From Aplysia californica (Eukaryota > Mollusca > Gastropoda > Aplysiida > Aplysiidae): a stretch of DNA of 64,000 bases. The notes under the pieces were generated by a model. That model had not been told where the DNA came from. It ran no database searches and worked only from the letters and a program-made list of their open reading frames with translations. The position numbers and the translations under genes were made by a program. The stretch is from NCBI RefSeq assembly GCF_000002075.1, contig NW_004797541.1, positions 2,198 to 66,197 of the forward strand, written 5' to 3'. Of this stretch, positions 24,701 to 34,204 are shown in pieces (positions within the stretch are counted from its first letter, which is position 1; every line of letters starts with the position of its first letter).

Positions 24701-27700
24701 CTTTTGAAAATGGCTTATGTTAATGCAATTCATTATATAAACAAAAGTGGCTTGTTGGTGTGAGATACAGTGAAGATTAAGTGACAATAAAGAAAATGAA
24801 ACTCGAGTCGTTAGGAACTCAGCTGAAATAGTATGGCTGTTATTAGTATTCAGTGATTTGACGTGTTACTATAGAGAATAACAATATCTCTTGTAATTTT
24901 TCAGAGATGCATCGTGGGAAAAGGAGCCAAATGCCTTCCAAGAACTTTTGGAGAGGCATGACACTTGTGATGCTGAATCTTGCCTTTGCCCCAGAGGCAG
25001 GCAGCACAGTGAAAGTGTCGGGTTAGAATTTGTTCACATGTCATTAAAAATGTTTTATGTTTTTAAAATGACCTGCCCTGTGTATTTTCCTTGAATTTTG
25101 TTAAACTTCTAAAATTAAACAAAATTTCATAATAAAGTAAAATACAGTACTTTTCAAACTCTTTAGCCTTTATTTTGCCAAAGCCACCTATTTTGGCTCT
25201 TTGGAAAATGTCTTCTGTAGCTTGAGGTTGAGCGATTACGAACGTACACAATTGAATTGCACCAGTCTTCTCTTCAACTAATTAGTACTTTTCATTACTG
25301 GACAAGTCTTTTTATTTCGTGCCTTCAAAAAAAAAAATGTGGGGAAACCCCCACATGGTTTTTTAAACCCTGAAACAGCCCTGTTCCCCCATGAATCCAT
25401 TTTTTTCCCCCCCAAGATGATGGGGTGTTTTTTAAAGTAAAGATTATGATGATATGATAAGCCATTTTCATGACAAAATCTGGTGGAGCCTGCAAAGACT
25501 TGATATTCTTGAAAGACCCTATTGTGAGATCCTACGACAATTAAATGCCACGAAAAAAAAAATTGTTTCTATTTTTTTTAGGAAGATGTGGAATGCTAGT
25601 ATTTAAATGATTTTGTTTCTTTTTTATTGTCCTCCAGTTCTGAAACATGATGTAAGTGCTTGTTAGAAGAAACATTTGTTCAATGTTCAAACAGTACATT
25701 TATGCATGCTTTGAATGTCTTACAGTTTGAACTTATTTTTGTTTCAGTCAATACATGCTTTCCCTATGTCAGAACTGTGGGTCATTTGGTTCCCACAAAG
25801 CCTGTGGGGCTTTGGTGAGGAAGTACAAGAACCTTGTGTGTCCGCCTTGCTCAGAGATTTTGGAAGAATGTGAGGACCTGCTGTTGTTGTAGTCTCTTTA
25901 TACTGTAATGGGTTTTTTTCATGTGGGAAATCCTTACTCTTACACTACACTAGTGTCAGCAACAGTTGCAGCAATCTGTGCTACAATGGCTGTGCTTTGC
26001 TCTATGTTCAAAGCAGTTTGTTATTATACTTACAATAGTTTGTGTTGGAAATGCACTCAATTGCATATATATATATATTCCATTTCTGTTACAGATAAAG
26101 TGAAAACCAAATAAGTATTTGCATGTATTTGAAATTCACAGAATACCCAAATGGCTTTTACGATGTGTACATGGATTTCTGTTACAATTGTTTTTCTATA
26201 TGAAGATATTCTTTGGAAGGAAAGATGACTAGCTCTCTTCTCACTAGTTCTTCTGATATCAGTGGTATCTGTTTGTCTTATTCTTTCTTTCCTGAACTAC
26301 GCTAATGGTAAATTATATTGCTTTTCTCAAAAGATTTTTAAAAATTGAATTATGTTATGATTAATGTGACTAACGCATGGTATATGATAACCCCTGTATG
26401 TTGAATGTATTTTTAAAATTTTGTTTCCTTACATCGTTGTAGCTGAGAAAAAACGTCGCTCAGAAGGAGTCAAATCGATTTCCAAAGTGGTTAAGAAGAG
26501 CGCTGTACAGAGGGTGCGCAAGCGTGACAGCAGGGCTCTAAACTCACAGGTGCGCTTGAGATCAGGGCAACAACCCCTTCTGTCAGCTCTAAAGTGAGAA
26601 CTTTTTCTTCATCACCACTACTACTACTACTCATTTCACTGTAGTGTCTTCCTGCATGACTGTCATCCAGTCCTTTGGCTCAGCTTCCTGATTATGCTTG
26701 TTCAAAAATTGGCAATGGTTTTTAATAATTGCAATTCTCTGGTTTCCATTTGCATCATCAGGCACTTGACCCTTGTATGCTGTATTCTATGCTATAAAGA
26801 ACTTCCAATTGTCTTGCACCTGACTGTCAATATGTGTTTTGCAGCCAAGCAAAATGGGTTTTTAGTTGCTGCGACAGTTAAAATAGTGAAATTCTGATGT
26901 TTGTGAAATTGTTATCCTGGAGTCCTAGAGAAATGTATGTGTCATTAATTACAAAAATATATATACCTTTTCATGGTAACTTTGCCCATCACTGGTTGGG
27001 CGAAGAATGTAGTGTGCACTTTGATGTATCTTAGAACAGACCTAACAGTGAAAGGGTTAGGGGTGCAGTTTTGCAGTTTATATCTCATTTTGACTGGGTA
27101 CATGATATAATTCATAGACTGCTTTTCAAAATAGAAAAGATGATGTCTTTCTTAGATCAATATGTATGATGGACTGCTAAATAAATATGTTTATTGATGA
27201 GCTTATAGACAGAGCGCAGGGAACCTTCTTAGTTGATTCTTTACTTCTTTACTACCAAACCATATTAATTTGGAGATTAGAAAAGAGAGCAGATTGCAAA
27301 TGATATTTCTTTCAATTTATTGTTTTGATTTTATTGTGTGATGAACCCAGCTGTTGTAGGAAATAAACTGGCTTATGTTGAACTAAAGAGACTTATTACA
27401 CCTTTGGGAATGCATCAAGTCCAGAGAATATTTTTGGGGCTAAGAGTTAGGTCAGCTGTTCTTAATATTTATCTCATTTTTATCTAAATCATTTTGAATG
27501 GAAGTGAATCTTGTTTACTCCATTAGTGTTAGTCGCAAAAAAAAAAATGCTACCTGTATAAATAAAAAGGAAGGAACCAACTTTAAATTTGTGGCATTTA
27601 AAAAACCCAGCCATTTACAATCAATCAGAGAGGAATTCTCTAACAGTTTGATTTAACCGCTACACGATTTCAGATTGATGTGGCCAGTGGCTCTTCCTTT

Positions 27701-30700
27701 TCTGACAATATGGGCTTTAAGGGGAGGAGCGACCCTTGATTTTTCAGATTTTGGGTCAGGCTGTGTAAATTTTCTGTTGGCTGATTTTTCAAGATCAACC
27801 AGTTTTTTGTCCAAAAATAGCATGGATACATTTGAGAAAGTGTTTATTCTTCACGTAAATTGCCTTTAAAAACATGACGATGGGTTAATATAGTGAATTT
27901 TCACAATAATAGTCAGTTTTCGCAAAATGTAATTTTTTTGCCGTTTTTCCCCTACTCCTTCCTTAGTTTTCATCATTTTGACATGAAACTTTCAGGAAAC
28001 ATAGATGGCAAGGCTGCCATCAATGTAACAGAGAGATATTTGCGAAAACAATAACACTTTTCCATTGGCAAGCGATTACGCAACCTAAATTTAAAAAAAA
28101 TTGTTTTATACTTTGGGAAAATTCTCATATATTTTTTTCTTTTGCACATATTGAAATAAGCTTGCTGTTACTTTGATAGGGTCTGATTCAGGTATACTCT
28201 CACCACATTTGGTCAAATTTGGTTGGTAAATAAGAAAGCCTTAGGGATTTGAAATTCATTGTTTATTTTCAAGATGGCGGCCGTTTCCATAGCAACCGAT
28301 GTTGCTGTGCCAAAAAAAAAAATGGCGCATCAAGAGATTTTACTATGCCTAACTTATATGTGTACTTAGATTTGATCTTGGGCAACAGACATAGAAAATG
28401 GTCCTCAAGGGTAGCTCCTCCCGTTAAGGGTCCTTTTCTGATTTTCATCATTAACAACTTTTGTGTGTGCTTGTGAGACAGAGTTCACTGCTTCGATGGC
28501 CATCAGTACAAAATATTGATCCCTACTAACTCCTTTCGATAACAGTATCCAGAATTATGGCTGAAAAGCTGGGCGGGAGTAAATTAATTTATGATCCGTT
28601 CACATACATTTTAAATCCCTGGTGAAAATGGGGATATAGTTACATATTACAAATTTCATGACTAAACCTTTTCTGGTTACTGTGGATTAGTTTTATTATT
28701 TTTAGATGCTATGCTACTGTACGTACGCTTATATTTGCTTCCTCCCATGTTGAATGATACTTGTCTCTAGTTCATCATCTATCTATTTCTATTTCTGGCC
28801 TCTGTATAGTTGTTTGGGTTTTTTTTTTACCCTCTTTTTCGTTTCTTAGTTCTGTTTGAAGGGAATGAAAATGATAAAGTTGAGTGACTCATTTTCGCAT
28901 GATGTAATTTTTGTTAAAAATTAATTGATTAACACTCTCCCCCCCCCCCCTAAATTTTTTAACTCTTTGCTTCCTTCAGTATCATAAGTTGTGGGCATAT
29001 CAGTTTGGCAGTGATTGAAGTCACAACTGAAGAAAAAATTATTCTATAAATTGTTTTGTGAGCTTTGCCGACTTTATAACAAAGGGCTGTTTTTCTGGGC
29101 AGGCATGTTGGCAAATCACTAGTATCATAAGGCGGGAAGCAAATGGTTAGCTGGTATTGTACCTGTGTGTGAGAAGTAAAGATTTATCATCAGGAGGGTC
29201 ATTCCACAAGTGCCCTAATCATTTTTGTTGTTGACATTTTGAGGAGATTAAAAAAAAGAGATCACCCAAATCTTAAATATGATTTTAGTACTTGAGTATT
29301 TTTCAGTTAACAACTAGAAAGGGAATGATGCAGCTAAATGAAACTTTTGCAAAATGCACCTTGTCTTTATTTGAATGACAGTTTTGTTGGGAAGCCTCCA
29401 GTAATTGATTTGGATGGTTGTGGAATGACAATGATGATATGCATGTTATTTGGCATCCACTTTTGAGAATTAGGACAACAGCTATCATGACAATTAAGTT
29501 TCATAACAGGCATGGTTGAAACTAATGACACCCAACTTGAAGTGGTGTTCCGATCTTTTCTATAGAGTACATAGGATGAGCAGATGTCACTGTTATCACT
29601 ATAAGACCCACAACCATTTAGGAATTCCCCCTTCCCCCTTTCTTTTAGTGATGTTTGGAATTAGTTAATGCTGACTGACATATTATTAAAATAAGCCTAT
29701 TCTTATATTATCTAACATTAAGATGCTTTGTGGGTGATCAGTCAATAACATTTTAAAGTTATGGAAGGAAAAATTTCTTTTAAAACTGTTTGGACATCTT
29801 TACTCATGGTTGTAGTTGCAAAATATATCTGCTGAACGGATACATTTTTAGTGACATTAACAAATTATATATATATACTTACAGGGTGTCCAAAAAGTCA
29901 TGCACCATCCTTAAGCACGCTAATTGTTGTCGCGCACCATCGTGAAACACTCTTATTGTTACAGATGCTCAAATTGAGCACCATTTTTATTAGTACAACT
30001 CTCTACTCTCCGCATAAAGCTGTTTTGAACTTTTCTTTGGTATCAGGATGGATGTTGTGACACTCAATTGTAGTTGCATGTCTCAATTCCTCAAGACAGC
30101 ATGGACAGAGAGAAAAAACAGAATTTTAGGATGATGTGTGACTTTTTGGACACCCAGTATTTATATATACAGTCGAACCTGCCATGAGGGCCACCTGTAC
30201 AAATGGCCACTTTTCATTTCCCCCCCTTGCGTTTTTTCTATATAATTTAACTGTGTAAAACGGTCCGCTCACCTGTCCGATGTGGCTGCGGCCACCTTAT
30301 TTTATCAACCCACTGTCAAATTTACCTGCCTCAGGCGGCCAGGCGTGGTCACTCATTGCCCGATGCTTTGTCATAAATTTTGAATCGGCCCTGCAAGCTG
30401 TGGACGGGCATCAAAATTCATTCACCTGTCATAATTATTAGTCCCTCCAATGAATGTTTACCCAAGTTGACCAATGGGTAGGCCTAACAATACATTTTCA
30501 ACTGCTGGTGAGGGAAGCGTGATCCGTCACAAATGGTATGTTAGTGTGAGGTGGCTGGTCACTGTTTTGTTTACCTAATCTGAAACAAAGTAACAATGGA
30601 CGTTGGTGTGAACTTGCGACAGAAGCGTCGCTCGTTCTCCAAGTGGTGGTGACCCGTGTGTTTGTTTTACCATGGCACTCGGTCTACATCGTCTCATACA

Positions 30701-31095
30701 TTATATTTAGTTTATTTTAAGCTCGCTCAAAATCGGCAACGAAAAGAAAGCTAACCTAAAAACAAAGCAACAACACAAAAAAAAGCCGTTCTTACACTGC
30801 CCTCTCACTTTAAAAAAAAAAGAAAACAAAGACCCTTTTGAATCAGCCTTACGGCAGTCTAAAGCCTGAGATCAGTCGCGGCTTGGACCTCAGAAGAAAA
30901 TGATTAACTTTCTTAATTTTGATCAGTCCTGCCTAAGACGGCCACCTGTGTTATACGGCCAGTTTTAGTTTTCTCCTTGACAACTGGTGGCCGTTTTACA
31001 CAGGTTTGACTGTATATCTGATCTATCTATTTATCCATCCATCCATCCATCCATCCATCCATCCATCCATCCATCCATCCATCCATCCATCCATC

Positions 31096-31180
<85 letters not shown>

Positions 31181-33537
31181 TACTCCATTTTCATGTTAGT
31201 AGAGGCTGACATTTTGCTATACCTTGTTTTCCTCAGCATTTCAATTGGTGTGAAAAAGCATCCTCCTTCAACAGAAGAACTTGCTGTTAAATGTGCAGAC
31301 TTATATTTACCTCAGTTCTTATTGATAGATATGTTGCAGTTTGGTGGAATCAGGCTTTCATCAATTTTTTGGCATTTAGAATTATGGCTATCAAATTAAA
31401 ACATGTGAACTTGGTGAAAAAAAACTACGTTTATCTGATTTATTTCTTTGCATTGCTGTACTAGATAGTAGGGGTAGTCGACTGCTGGTTCCTCAACCTG
31501 CAATGCAACTGATTTTTATGTATGTGACGGTTTTTCCTACTTGCCTTCAGACAACCGCTTTTTAATTTCAGAAGTACTCTGTATGGTTTTTATACTGACT
31601 GGAATATTTTCAGTTTTGGTAGGAATTAATTTTGAATTTTGCGCAGTTGGCAGCCGAAATTATTCTTATAGATTTAAGGACTATCAAATGATTTTTTACG
31701 TTCGCAACTTGCACACAGGACCTCTGAGATTTTTTCCCTTTATCCGAGAAGGCTAGGTGTTTGATCTTACCTACCCTTAGATCATGGGTGGCTGAAATAC
31801 AGCATTTACCATTAACTAAATAATAAAATTGCTAAAATTTACATAATTGTGCATCAAATCAGGTTCTCCGAGAGCAAATTTGCTTATGTTAAGATGCTGA
31901 TTCCGAATATGAAATCAGTTTTTACCTGCGATAATTATATTAAAAAATTTGAGCCCTAAGTTTAATCCTGCGCGGCGGCAAATTATAAAGTGATTCTACG
32001 TCGCAGCACGTTTCCCCCAAATCTGACCGTGATCGCGCGGAAAATATCAAGCTGCGCTTGATTTCTCGACGGAGTCTCCAAGCCATTGTCTAATCGTCCA
32101 AACTTTGTACAACTTTGTGGTTACACGTTACGATTTGTCTCTTGATCAATAGATCGTCCAGTTTTTGTACAATTTATAGTTCTGTGTAACCAGGGCTTAA
32201 GAAGGAACCAGGAGAGGCAGTACATGTTAAAAGAGTCTAGAGGAAAGGAGAGAGGAGGCCAGGGGGAGGATTGGAAGAGGAGATGAAAACAGATGATAGA
32301 ACATGTATAGTGAACAAGAAATAAGGTGAGAGGGGAAAATTCTAGAGAAGAAAATTTTCCGTTGCTGTCAGGTTTTAAACTTGTTGAATGAGAGGTGAAC
32401 ACTATACCTCTAGACCATGAGAGGCCTTTTGGGATCACCTAATTTTATAGGTGAAATTAGGGAGAAAATAGTTACCAAAGTCGTGGTGACTATTTAATAC
32501 TTGTACTCGTTCAACAAAATACCATACTTTTGGTTTTAACTTTAGACAATATTTTTCAGTAAAATTCTCCCTAAAATGTGTTTATTAGATCAAGCAGGTT
32601 TCAGGATTTTAAAAAAAATTGATAAAAATTGCTCGACAGTCATAGATATACTGATTTCCCCTTTCCGTTGATGACTTGATGAGGGCCTGATTCAACCATG
32701 ATGACCCACACATGTAAAAGTGGCGTGGTTAGAATGGTCATGTATCACTTGGAATTGGCAAAAGATACTGTATTACTAGTGTTGATGATTGATCTCTGTT
32801 GATGTTACTGTTGAGGAAGTCTGGCATTTTTAAAGTAAAAAAAAAATCATCTCATATGATTTTCCCTATATGTATCTAAAATGAACTTGTCAACCCTTTA
32901 GTAACAACCTAGTTATCTTCAGTGAAATTCTGTAGGAATTTCTTTGTAAGCTTGGTATAGTTAACTCTTTTGATTTATGACTCAGGAATGTGAATCTGTC
33001 ATATTTAGCTGAGGAAAGTGCTGTCTAGAGTAAAGATTTTCTTTTTATATTCATGTCAATGTTGTTTACTTTTTTCAGTTTGACAGAGGTTACAGAGCGC
33101 CTGAGGTCTTTGAGACGTCGTCAGTCAAGGATATACTACTATTAGCTCGTGTGAACCTAAATTGGGAGAGCATGATAAATCGGTGTGTGTTGCAGTGTAC
33201 AAAGATTGACCAAGAACTTCCTTTAACCAATGGAAAAATCAATGTCAGCCAGCTACAACTGGACACTCTTGGGCAGTGTGTTCAGTGTGTCGGAGGCAGT
33301 GATGATTTTCAGAGAGGGGAAGATGACCCTATGTGTCAAAGTGCCAAGAAATCAGCTGGTGTACACACTGTTAAGAGATTTACCAAACTTCAATCTGTGC
33401 CAAGGGACTGTTCAAATATATTGGAAATTCGGTATGTTTGTAATTTAAGGGGGACATTTTTTGGTGATGGTTTGGACAAGGAATCAGATAAGGAAAACAT
33501 CATGCTCTTTGGGCCGGAGCTGGAGCCAGTTTCTTGA
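9083..33537 (+). CDS. PHF7-like: PHF7/G2E3-like PHD-RING zinc-finger protein (no HECT)
   Basis: Ten coding exons, 9083-9116, 10298-10389, 11330-11437, 12506-12630, 23314-23476, 23788-23894, 24905-25021, 25748-25869, 26443-26549 and 33079-33537, join in phase to 477 codons. Residues 12-126 form an extended PHD (VCLFC, VHYFC, CCFCKSKGATIGC, FHLTCG, SYCGDH). Residues 142-190 form a RING-like finger (CIIC, SPCC, FHRRC, KCPMC). Residues 231-283 form a third finger (CDAESCLC, CQNCGSFGSH, CPPC). This order is that of PHF7 and the N-terminal half of G2E3. Mouse PHF7 is a testis histone reader and ubiquitin ligase; fly Phf7 sets male germline identity. The HECT domain of G2E3 is absent, so PHF7 fits better. 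A lysine/arginine-rich stretch (291-325) and a 152-residue tail of unknown nature follow. Human PHF7 is about 380 residues. Confidence 0.9.
9141..9891. mobile_element. pogo/Tigger-like non-autonomous DNA transposon
   Basis: Inverted ends CAGTAGAACATGACTATAGC and its partner (GCTATTGCCGTGTTCTACTG) are flanked by TA on both sides (9139-9140, 9892-9893). The length is 751 bp and no transposase is seen. It starts only 24 bp inside intron 1 of the PHF7-like gene. Confidence 0.7.
10298..10389 (+). CDS. PHF7-like: PHF7-like exon 2
   Basis: Pyrimidine-rich CCAG acceptor and GTGAGA donor. It encodes VCLFCRSAS...VDVTVHYFCM, the first zinc-binding half of the extended PHD. Ends in phase 0. Confidence 0.9.
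10575..10755 (+). repeat. dispersed repeat, copy 1 (LINE-like 3' tail)
   Basis: Aligns end to end with 40655-40825 on the same strand: GGTTTGC..GGTGCTCTGGTG, CTTTCCTATCRAAC, TTTGTTACTC, GTGTTGCAAG, then TGTGAA. The end resembles the GACCTT..GTTGCAAGCG tail module of the SINE, suggesting 3' ends of a related LINE. Confidence 0.65.
11330..11437 (+). CDS. PHF7-like: PHF7-like exon 3
   Basis: TTCTCAG acceptor, GTATGT donor, 36 whole codons. Encodes LLSSGLTQN..GFTLSDIRKEALRGRRL, the linker of the extended PHD that is strongly conserved in PHF7, G2E3 and PHF11. Confidence 0.9.
12506..12630 (+). CDS. PHF7-like: PHF7-like exon 4
   Basis: Encodes KCCFCKSKGATIGCC, CKKAFHLTCGRQ and HHFFNDF; GTAGGT donor after AG, which pairs with the A of exon 5 to make arginine. 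Second half of the extended PHD. Confidence 0.92.
13311..15950 (+). pseudogene. LINE ORF1, gag-like CCHC protein
   Basis: Starts with MGSKSKIDPSPAPNIKKS at 13311, reads to ITDLNLF, is cut by a piggyBac-like element at the TTAA within the Phe-Lys codons, and resumes with KTGDALRKVLGYIP at 14674. Three zinc knuckles follow in 15072-15230: CFKCQKFGHSQSRC, CPRCGKTGHPEKEC and CPNCHGQH..C. The C-terminal third is a proline/serine-rich low-complexity region; a frame change in the CTT-repeat tract near 15600 shifts it to the frame open at 15646-15951. Such proteins bind the element RNA. Confidence 0.85.
13541..14669. mobile_element. piggyBac-like element inserted in LINE ORF1
   Basis: TTAA lies on both sides (13537-13540, 14670-14673), with inverted ends CCTTTTGCCACTCGGA and, reversed, CCCTTTCACCCTCAGA. 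The 1129-bp interior keeps pieces of a transposase: an acidic segment near 14040-14095 and a cysteine-rich end near 14230-14380 (GKKGSCHYCVKTRNF, RGSETVTGC, VKHHE) like the C-terminal zinc finger of piggyBac transposases. The catalytic middle is absent, so it is an internally deleted derivative. Confidence 0.8.
17622..19113. mobile_element. DNA transposon inserted in LINE reverse transcriptase
   Basis: Twelve-base inverted ends CAGGGTCCCCAC / GTGGGGACCCTG, with a 6-bp direct repeat TTTATA on each side (17616-17621, 19114-19119). Removing element and one TTTATA rejoins the codons for ETFIRE of the LINE. It is 1492 bp with no transposase seen. A poly-C run (about 18408-18425) and a TG tract (18768-18794) lie inside. 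The superfamily is uncertain: CAGGG ends recall hAT, but the duplication is 6 bp. Confidence 0.82.
21073..21093. repeat. perfect odd-length palindrome near LINE 3' end
   Basis: ATAAAGGCCA, one base, TGGCCTTTAT: a 10-bp stem with a single central base, in the last codons of ORF2. It may fold in the RNA near the 3' end. Confidence 0.8.
21272..21316 (+). repeat. SINE/LINE-type 3' tail fragment
   Basis: GCGTGCTCATATGACCTTAG, then CAGTTGCGAGCGCCGTAAAA. Same module as the end of the full SINE at 40085-40120. It lies about 120 bp after the LINE end. Confidence 0.75.
22656..22698 (+). repeat. SINE/LINE-type 3' tail fragment
   Basis: GCTTGTATGACCTTATGCAG, then TTGCGAGCGCCGTAAGACC, followed by an A/T-rich AAATAAATAAAT tail. 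A truncated insertion of the same family. Confidence 0.75.
23314..23476 (+). CDS. PHF7-like: PHF7-like exon 5
   Basis: Encodes SYCGDH (last ligands of the extended PHD), then KKSCIICLGAL, SSPCCKAASFHRRCIQ, the first half of the RING-like finger. Acceptor after CTTGCAG, donor GTAAAT, phase 0 end. Confidence 0.92.
23788..23894 (+). CDS. PHF7-like: PHF7-like exon 6
   Basis: Encodes QYALSAGMHFFKCPMCN and EMMKFGIYIPD, closing the RING-like finger; GTAAGT donor after CA. Human PHF7 has HFFKCPQCN and MGIHIPD at the same place. Confidence 0.93.
24105..24227. mobile_element. TTAA MITE, short copy
   Basis: TTAA flanks at 24101 and 24228; inverted ends CTCTTTATCTCCGG / CTCAGAGATAAAGAG. It shares ends and the inner AAAAAAGGGCCCCGTCAT block with 54168-54442 but lacks about 150 bp of the middle. 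It lies in intron 6 of the PHF7-like gene. Confidence 0.75.
24905..25021 (+). CDS. PHF7-like: PHF7-like exon 7
   Basis: Encodes DASWEKEPNAFQELLER, then HDTCDAESCLCPRGR, the start of the third finger. The donor used is GG|GTTAGA at 25022, the only phase that joins exon 8 correctly. Confidence 0.88.
25748..25869 (+). CDS. PHF7-like: PHF7-like exon 8
   Basis: Encodes QYMLSLCQNCGSFGSHKAC and LVCPPCSEILEE, the rest of the third finger. A GTGAGG donor after one base of the next codon; ignoring it would give a short tail ending at TAG 25890-25892. Confidence 0.88.
26443..26549 (+). CDS. PHF7-like: PHF7-like exon 9
   Basis: Encodes a basic stretch, SEKKRRSEGVKSISKVVKK.. VRKRDSRALNSQ. The donor CAG|GTGCGC ends in phase 0 and joins the long open exon 10. 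An alternative donor at 26596 (AAA|GTGAGA) would give a different, short C-terminus. Confidence 0.75.
27721..28423. mobile_element. TTAA-flanked inverted-repeat element
   Basis: TTAA at 27717-27720 and 28424-28427; inverted ends GGGGAGGAGCGACCCTTGA and, reversed, CGGGAGGAGCTACCCTTGA (17 of 19 match). 703 bp with no coding signal. The G-rich ends are not the CCYT of piggyBac; Kolobok or another TTAA-targeting superfamily is possible. Confidence 0.65.
28963..29146. mobile_element. TTAA MITE, probable
   Basis: Left TTAA at 28959, right TTAG at 29147 (decayed). Ends CTCTTTGCTTCC and, reversed, CCATTTGCTTCC. GTATCATAAG occurs just inside both ends. 184 bp, no coding. Confidence 0.55.
29882..30157. 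mobile_element. Tc1/mariner-like MITE
   Basis: TA flanks (29880-29881, 30158-30159) and inverted ends CAGGGTGTCCAAAAAGTCA / TGACTTTTTGGACACCCAG, extending imperfectly to about 30 bp. 276 bp, no transposase. Lies in intron 9 of the PHF7-like gene. Confidence 0.75.
30170..31012. mobile_element. pogo/Tigger-like non-autonomous DNA transposon
   Basis: TA flanks (30168-30169, 31013-31014); ends CAGTCGAACCTG and, reversed, CAGTCAAACCTG, each followed by GGCC-rich repeats (GGCCACCTGT..GGCCAC). 843 bp, no transposase recognised. It begins 12 bp after the previous MITE. Confidence 0.75.
31030..31181. repeat. microsatellite (ATCC)n then (ATCT)n
   Basis: About 16 ATCC units followed directly by about 21 ATCT units. 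The long open frames across it (HPSIHPSI, YLSIYLSI) are repeat artefacts. Confidence 0.97.
31620..31775 (-). repeat. diverged SINE core, reverse orientation
   Basis: The - strand matches the core of the SINE at 39905-40065: CACCTAGCCTTCTC, AAAAATCTC.GAGG, TGTGCAAGTTGCG, TTCGGC.GCCA and TTCCTACCAA in the same order. The head and tail are missing; it looks old. Confidence 0.75.
32425..32715 (+). mobile_element. inverted-repeat MITE, partial diverged copy
   Basis: Shares with 62440-62723 the order GTGAAATTAG..GAGAAAA, TTTTTCA.TAAAAT, ATGTGTTTAT and the terminal GCCTGATTCAACCATGATG block. The left end is not preserved. Confidence 0.5.
33079..33537 (+). CDS. PHF7-like: PHF7-like exon 10 (last)
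   Basis: TTTTTTCAG acceptor, then 152 open codons from FDRGYRAPEVFETSS to GPELEPVS and TGA at 33535. So long an open frame in AT-rich DNA supports real coding. It includes VLQCTKID and LGQCVQCVGG but no domain I know. In the other frame (after the alternative exon 9 donor) it would read LTEVTERLRSLRRRQ and stop at 33143. Confidence 0.7.
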   Translation, partial: FDRGYRAPEVFETSSVKDILLLARVNLNWESMINRCVLQCTKIDQELPLTNGKINVSQLQLDTLGQCVQCVGGSDDFQRGEDDPMCQSAKKSAGVHTVKRFTKLQSVPRDCSNILEIRYVCNLRGTFFGDGLDKESDKENIMLFGPELEPVS

Positions 33538-34204
33538 TATGTCCTTGCACATCTGTGGGATTGATTGCTTCAAGGAAAAATGTGTATTTAAATGACTCGT
33601 TCTTTTTGTATGATTCCACATTCAAACATGTCGCCACAAATAGAGGTTGACTTAATTGTTTTATAAAGATCCATTGATTGTGCATATTGTACTGTGGTTT
33701 GGAATAACAAAAAGGATAAAGACTGAGAATTGTACCTAGTAATTCACATTCTAAGAACTGGAAAGCTGATGCTTTTGCTGAGAACAGATCTTTCTGGCTT
33801 TTGAAATTTGATATTGGAAACAATTTATCTTGTGCATTTTCTGTTTGTTTGATAACTTATATGCAAACCAGGTTGGGAGTCGAGGTTTATTCACACTCTG
33901 CTTGTGATTTGTACAAGTGTGCATGTTTTATAACTGGGAGCCTTCAATCATTTAATTTAAAAGTCGATTTTAAAACCATTGTCTATAGAGTTGTTTCAGT
34001 TATTTCCTGTGTACACATGAATAAGAACGATGCAGATCATTTTGTATGTTTAATGACAATAGGGCAAATTGTTTATTATAATATGTTTATTTTGAAAAGG
34101 TTTATTTGTTACAAATTCTTTTGGATAAAATTTACGCTACTATGATAGTACAGTGTTCATTGAAGTGTGTTGTCACTGTCTGTCAGATTATATAAGACGA
34201 TGTT
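33538..34204 (+). other. probable 3' UTR and downstream of the PHF7-like gene
   Basis: No coding signal. No AATAAA occurs here; the first clear one (34531) already lies in the next transposon, so the poly(A) site is not placed. Confidence 0.4.

Noticed and set aside
25870-25892. PHF7-like protein ending at TAG 25890-25892
   Set aside because: A strong GTGAGG donor precedes it and exon 9 continues in phase with a basic stretch; kept only as a possible short isoform.
26978-27059. Small TTAA-type MITE (GGTAACTTTGCCCATCACTG / CAGTGAAAGGGTTA)
   Set aside because: Ends match only loosely and no TTAA pair is present.
31030-31181. CRISPR-like array
   Set aside because: Uninterrupted tetranucleotide repeat without spacers, in an animal genome.
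30987-31209. Two overlapping open frames of 67-70 codons, HPSIHPSI/YLSIYLSI
   Set aside because: Pure translation of the ATCC/ATCT microsatellite.
33151-33537. Independent 128-codon gene starting at the ATG at 33151
   Set aside because: The frame is open upstream to the splice acceptor at 33079 and joins exon 9 in phase, so it is the last exon of the PHF7-like gene.
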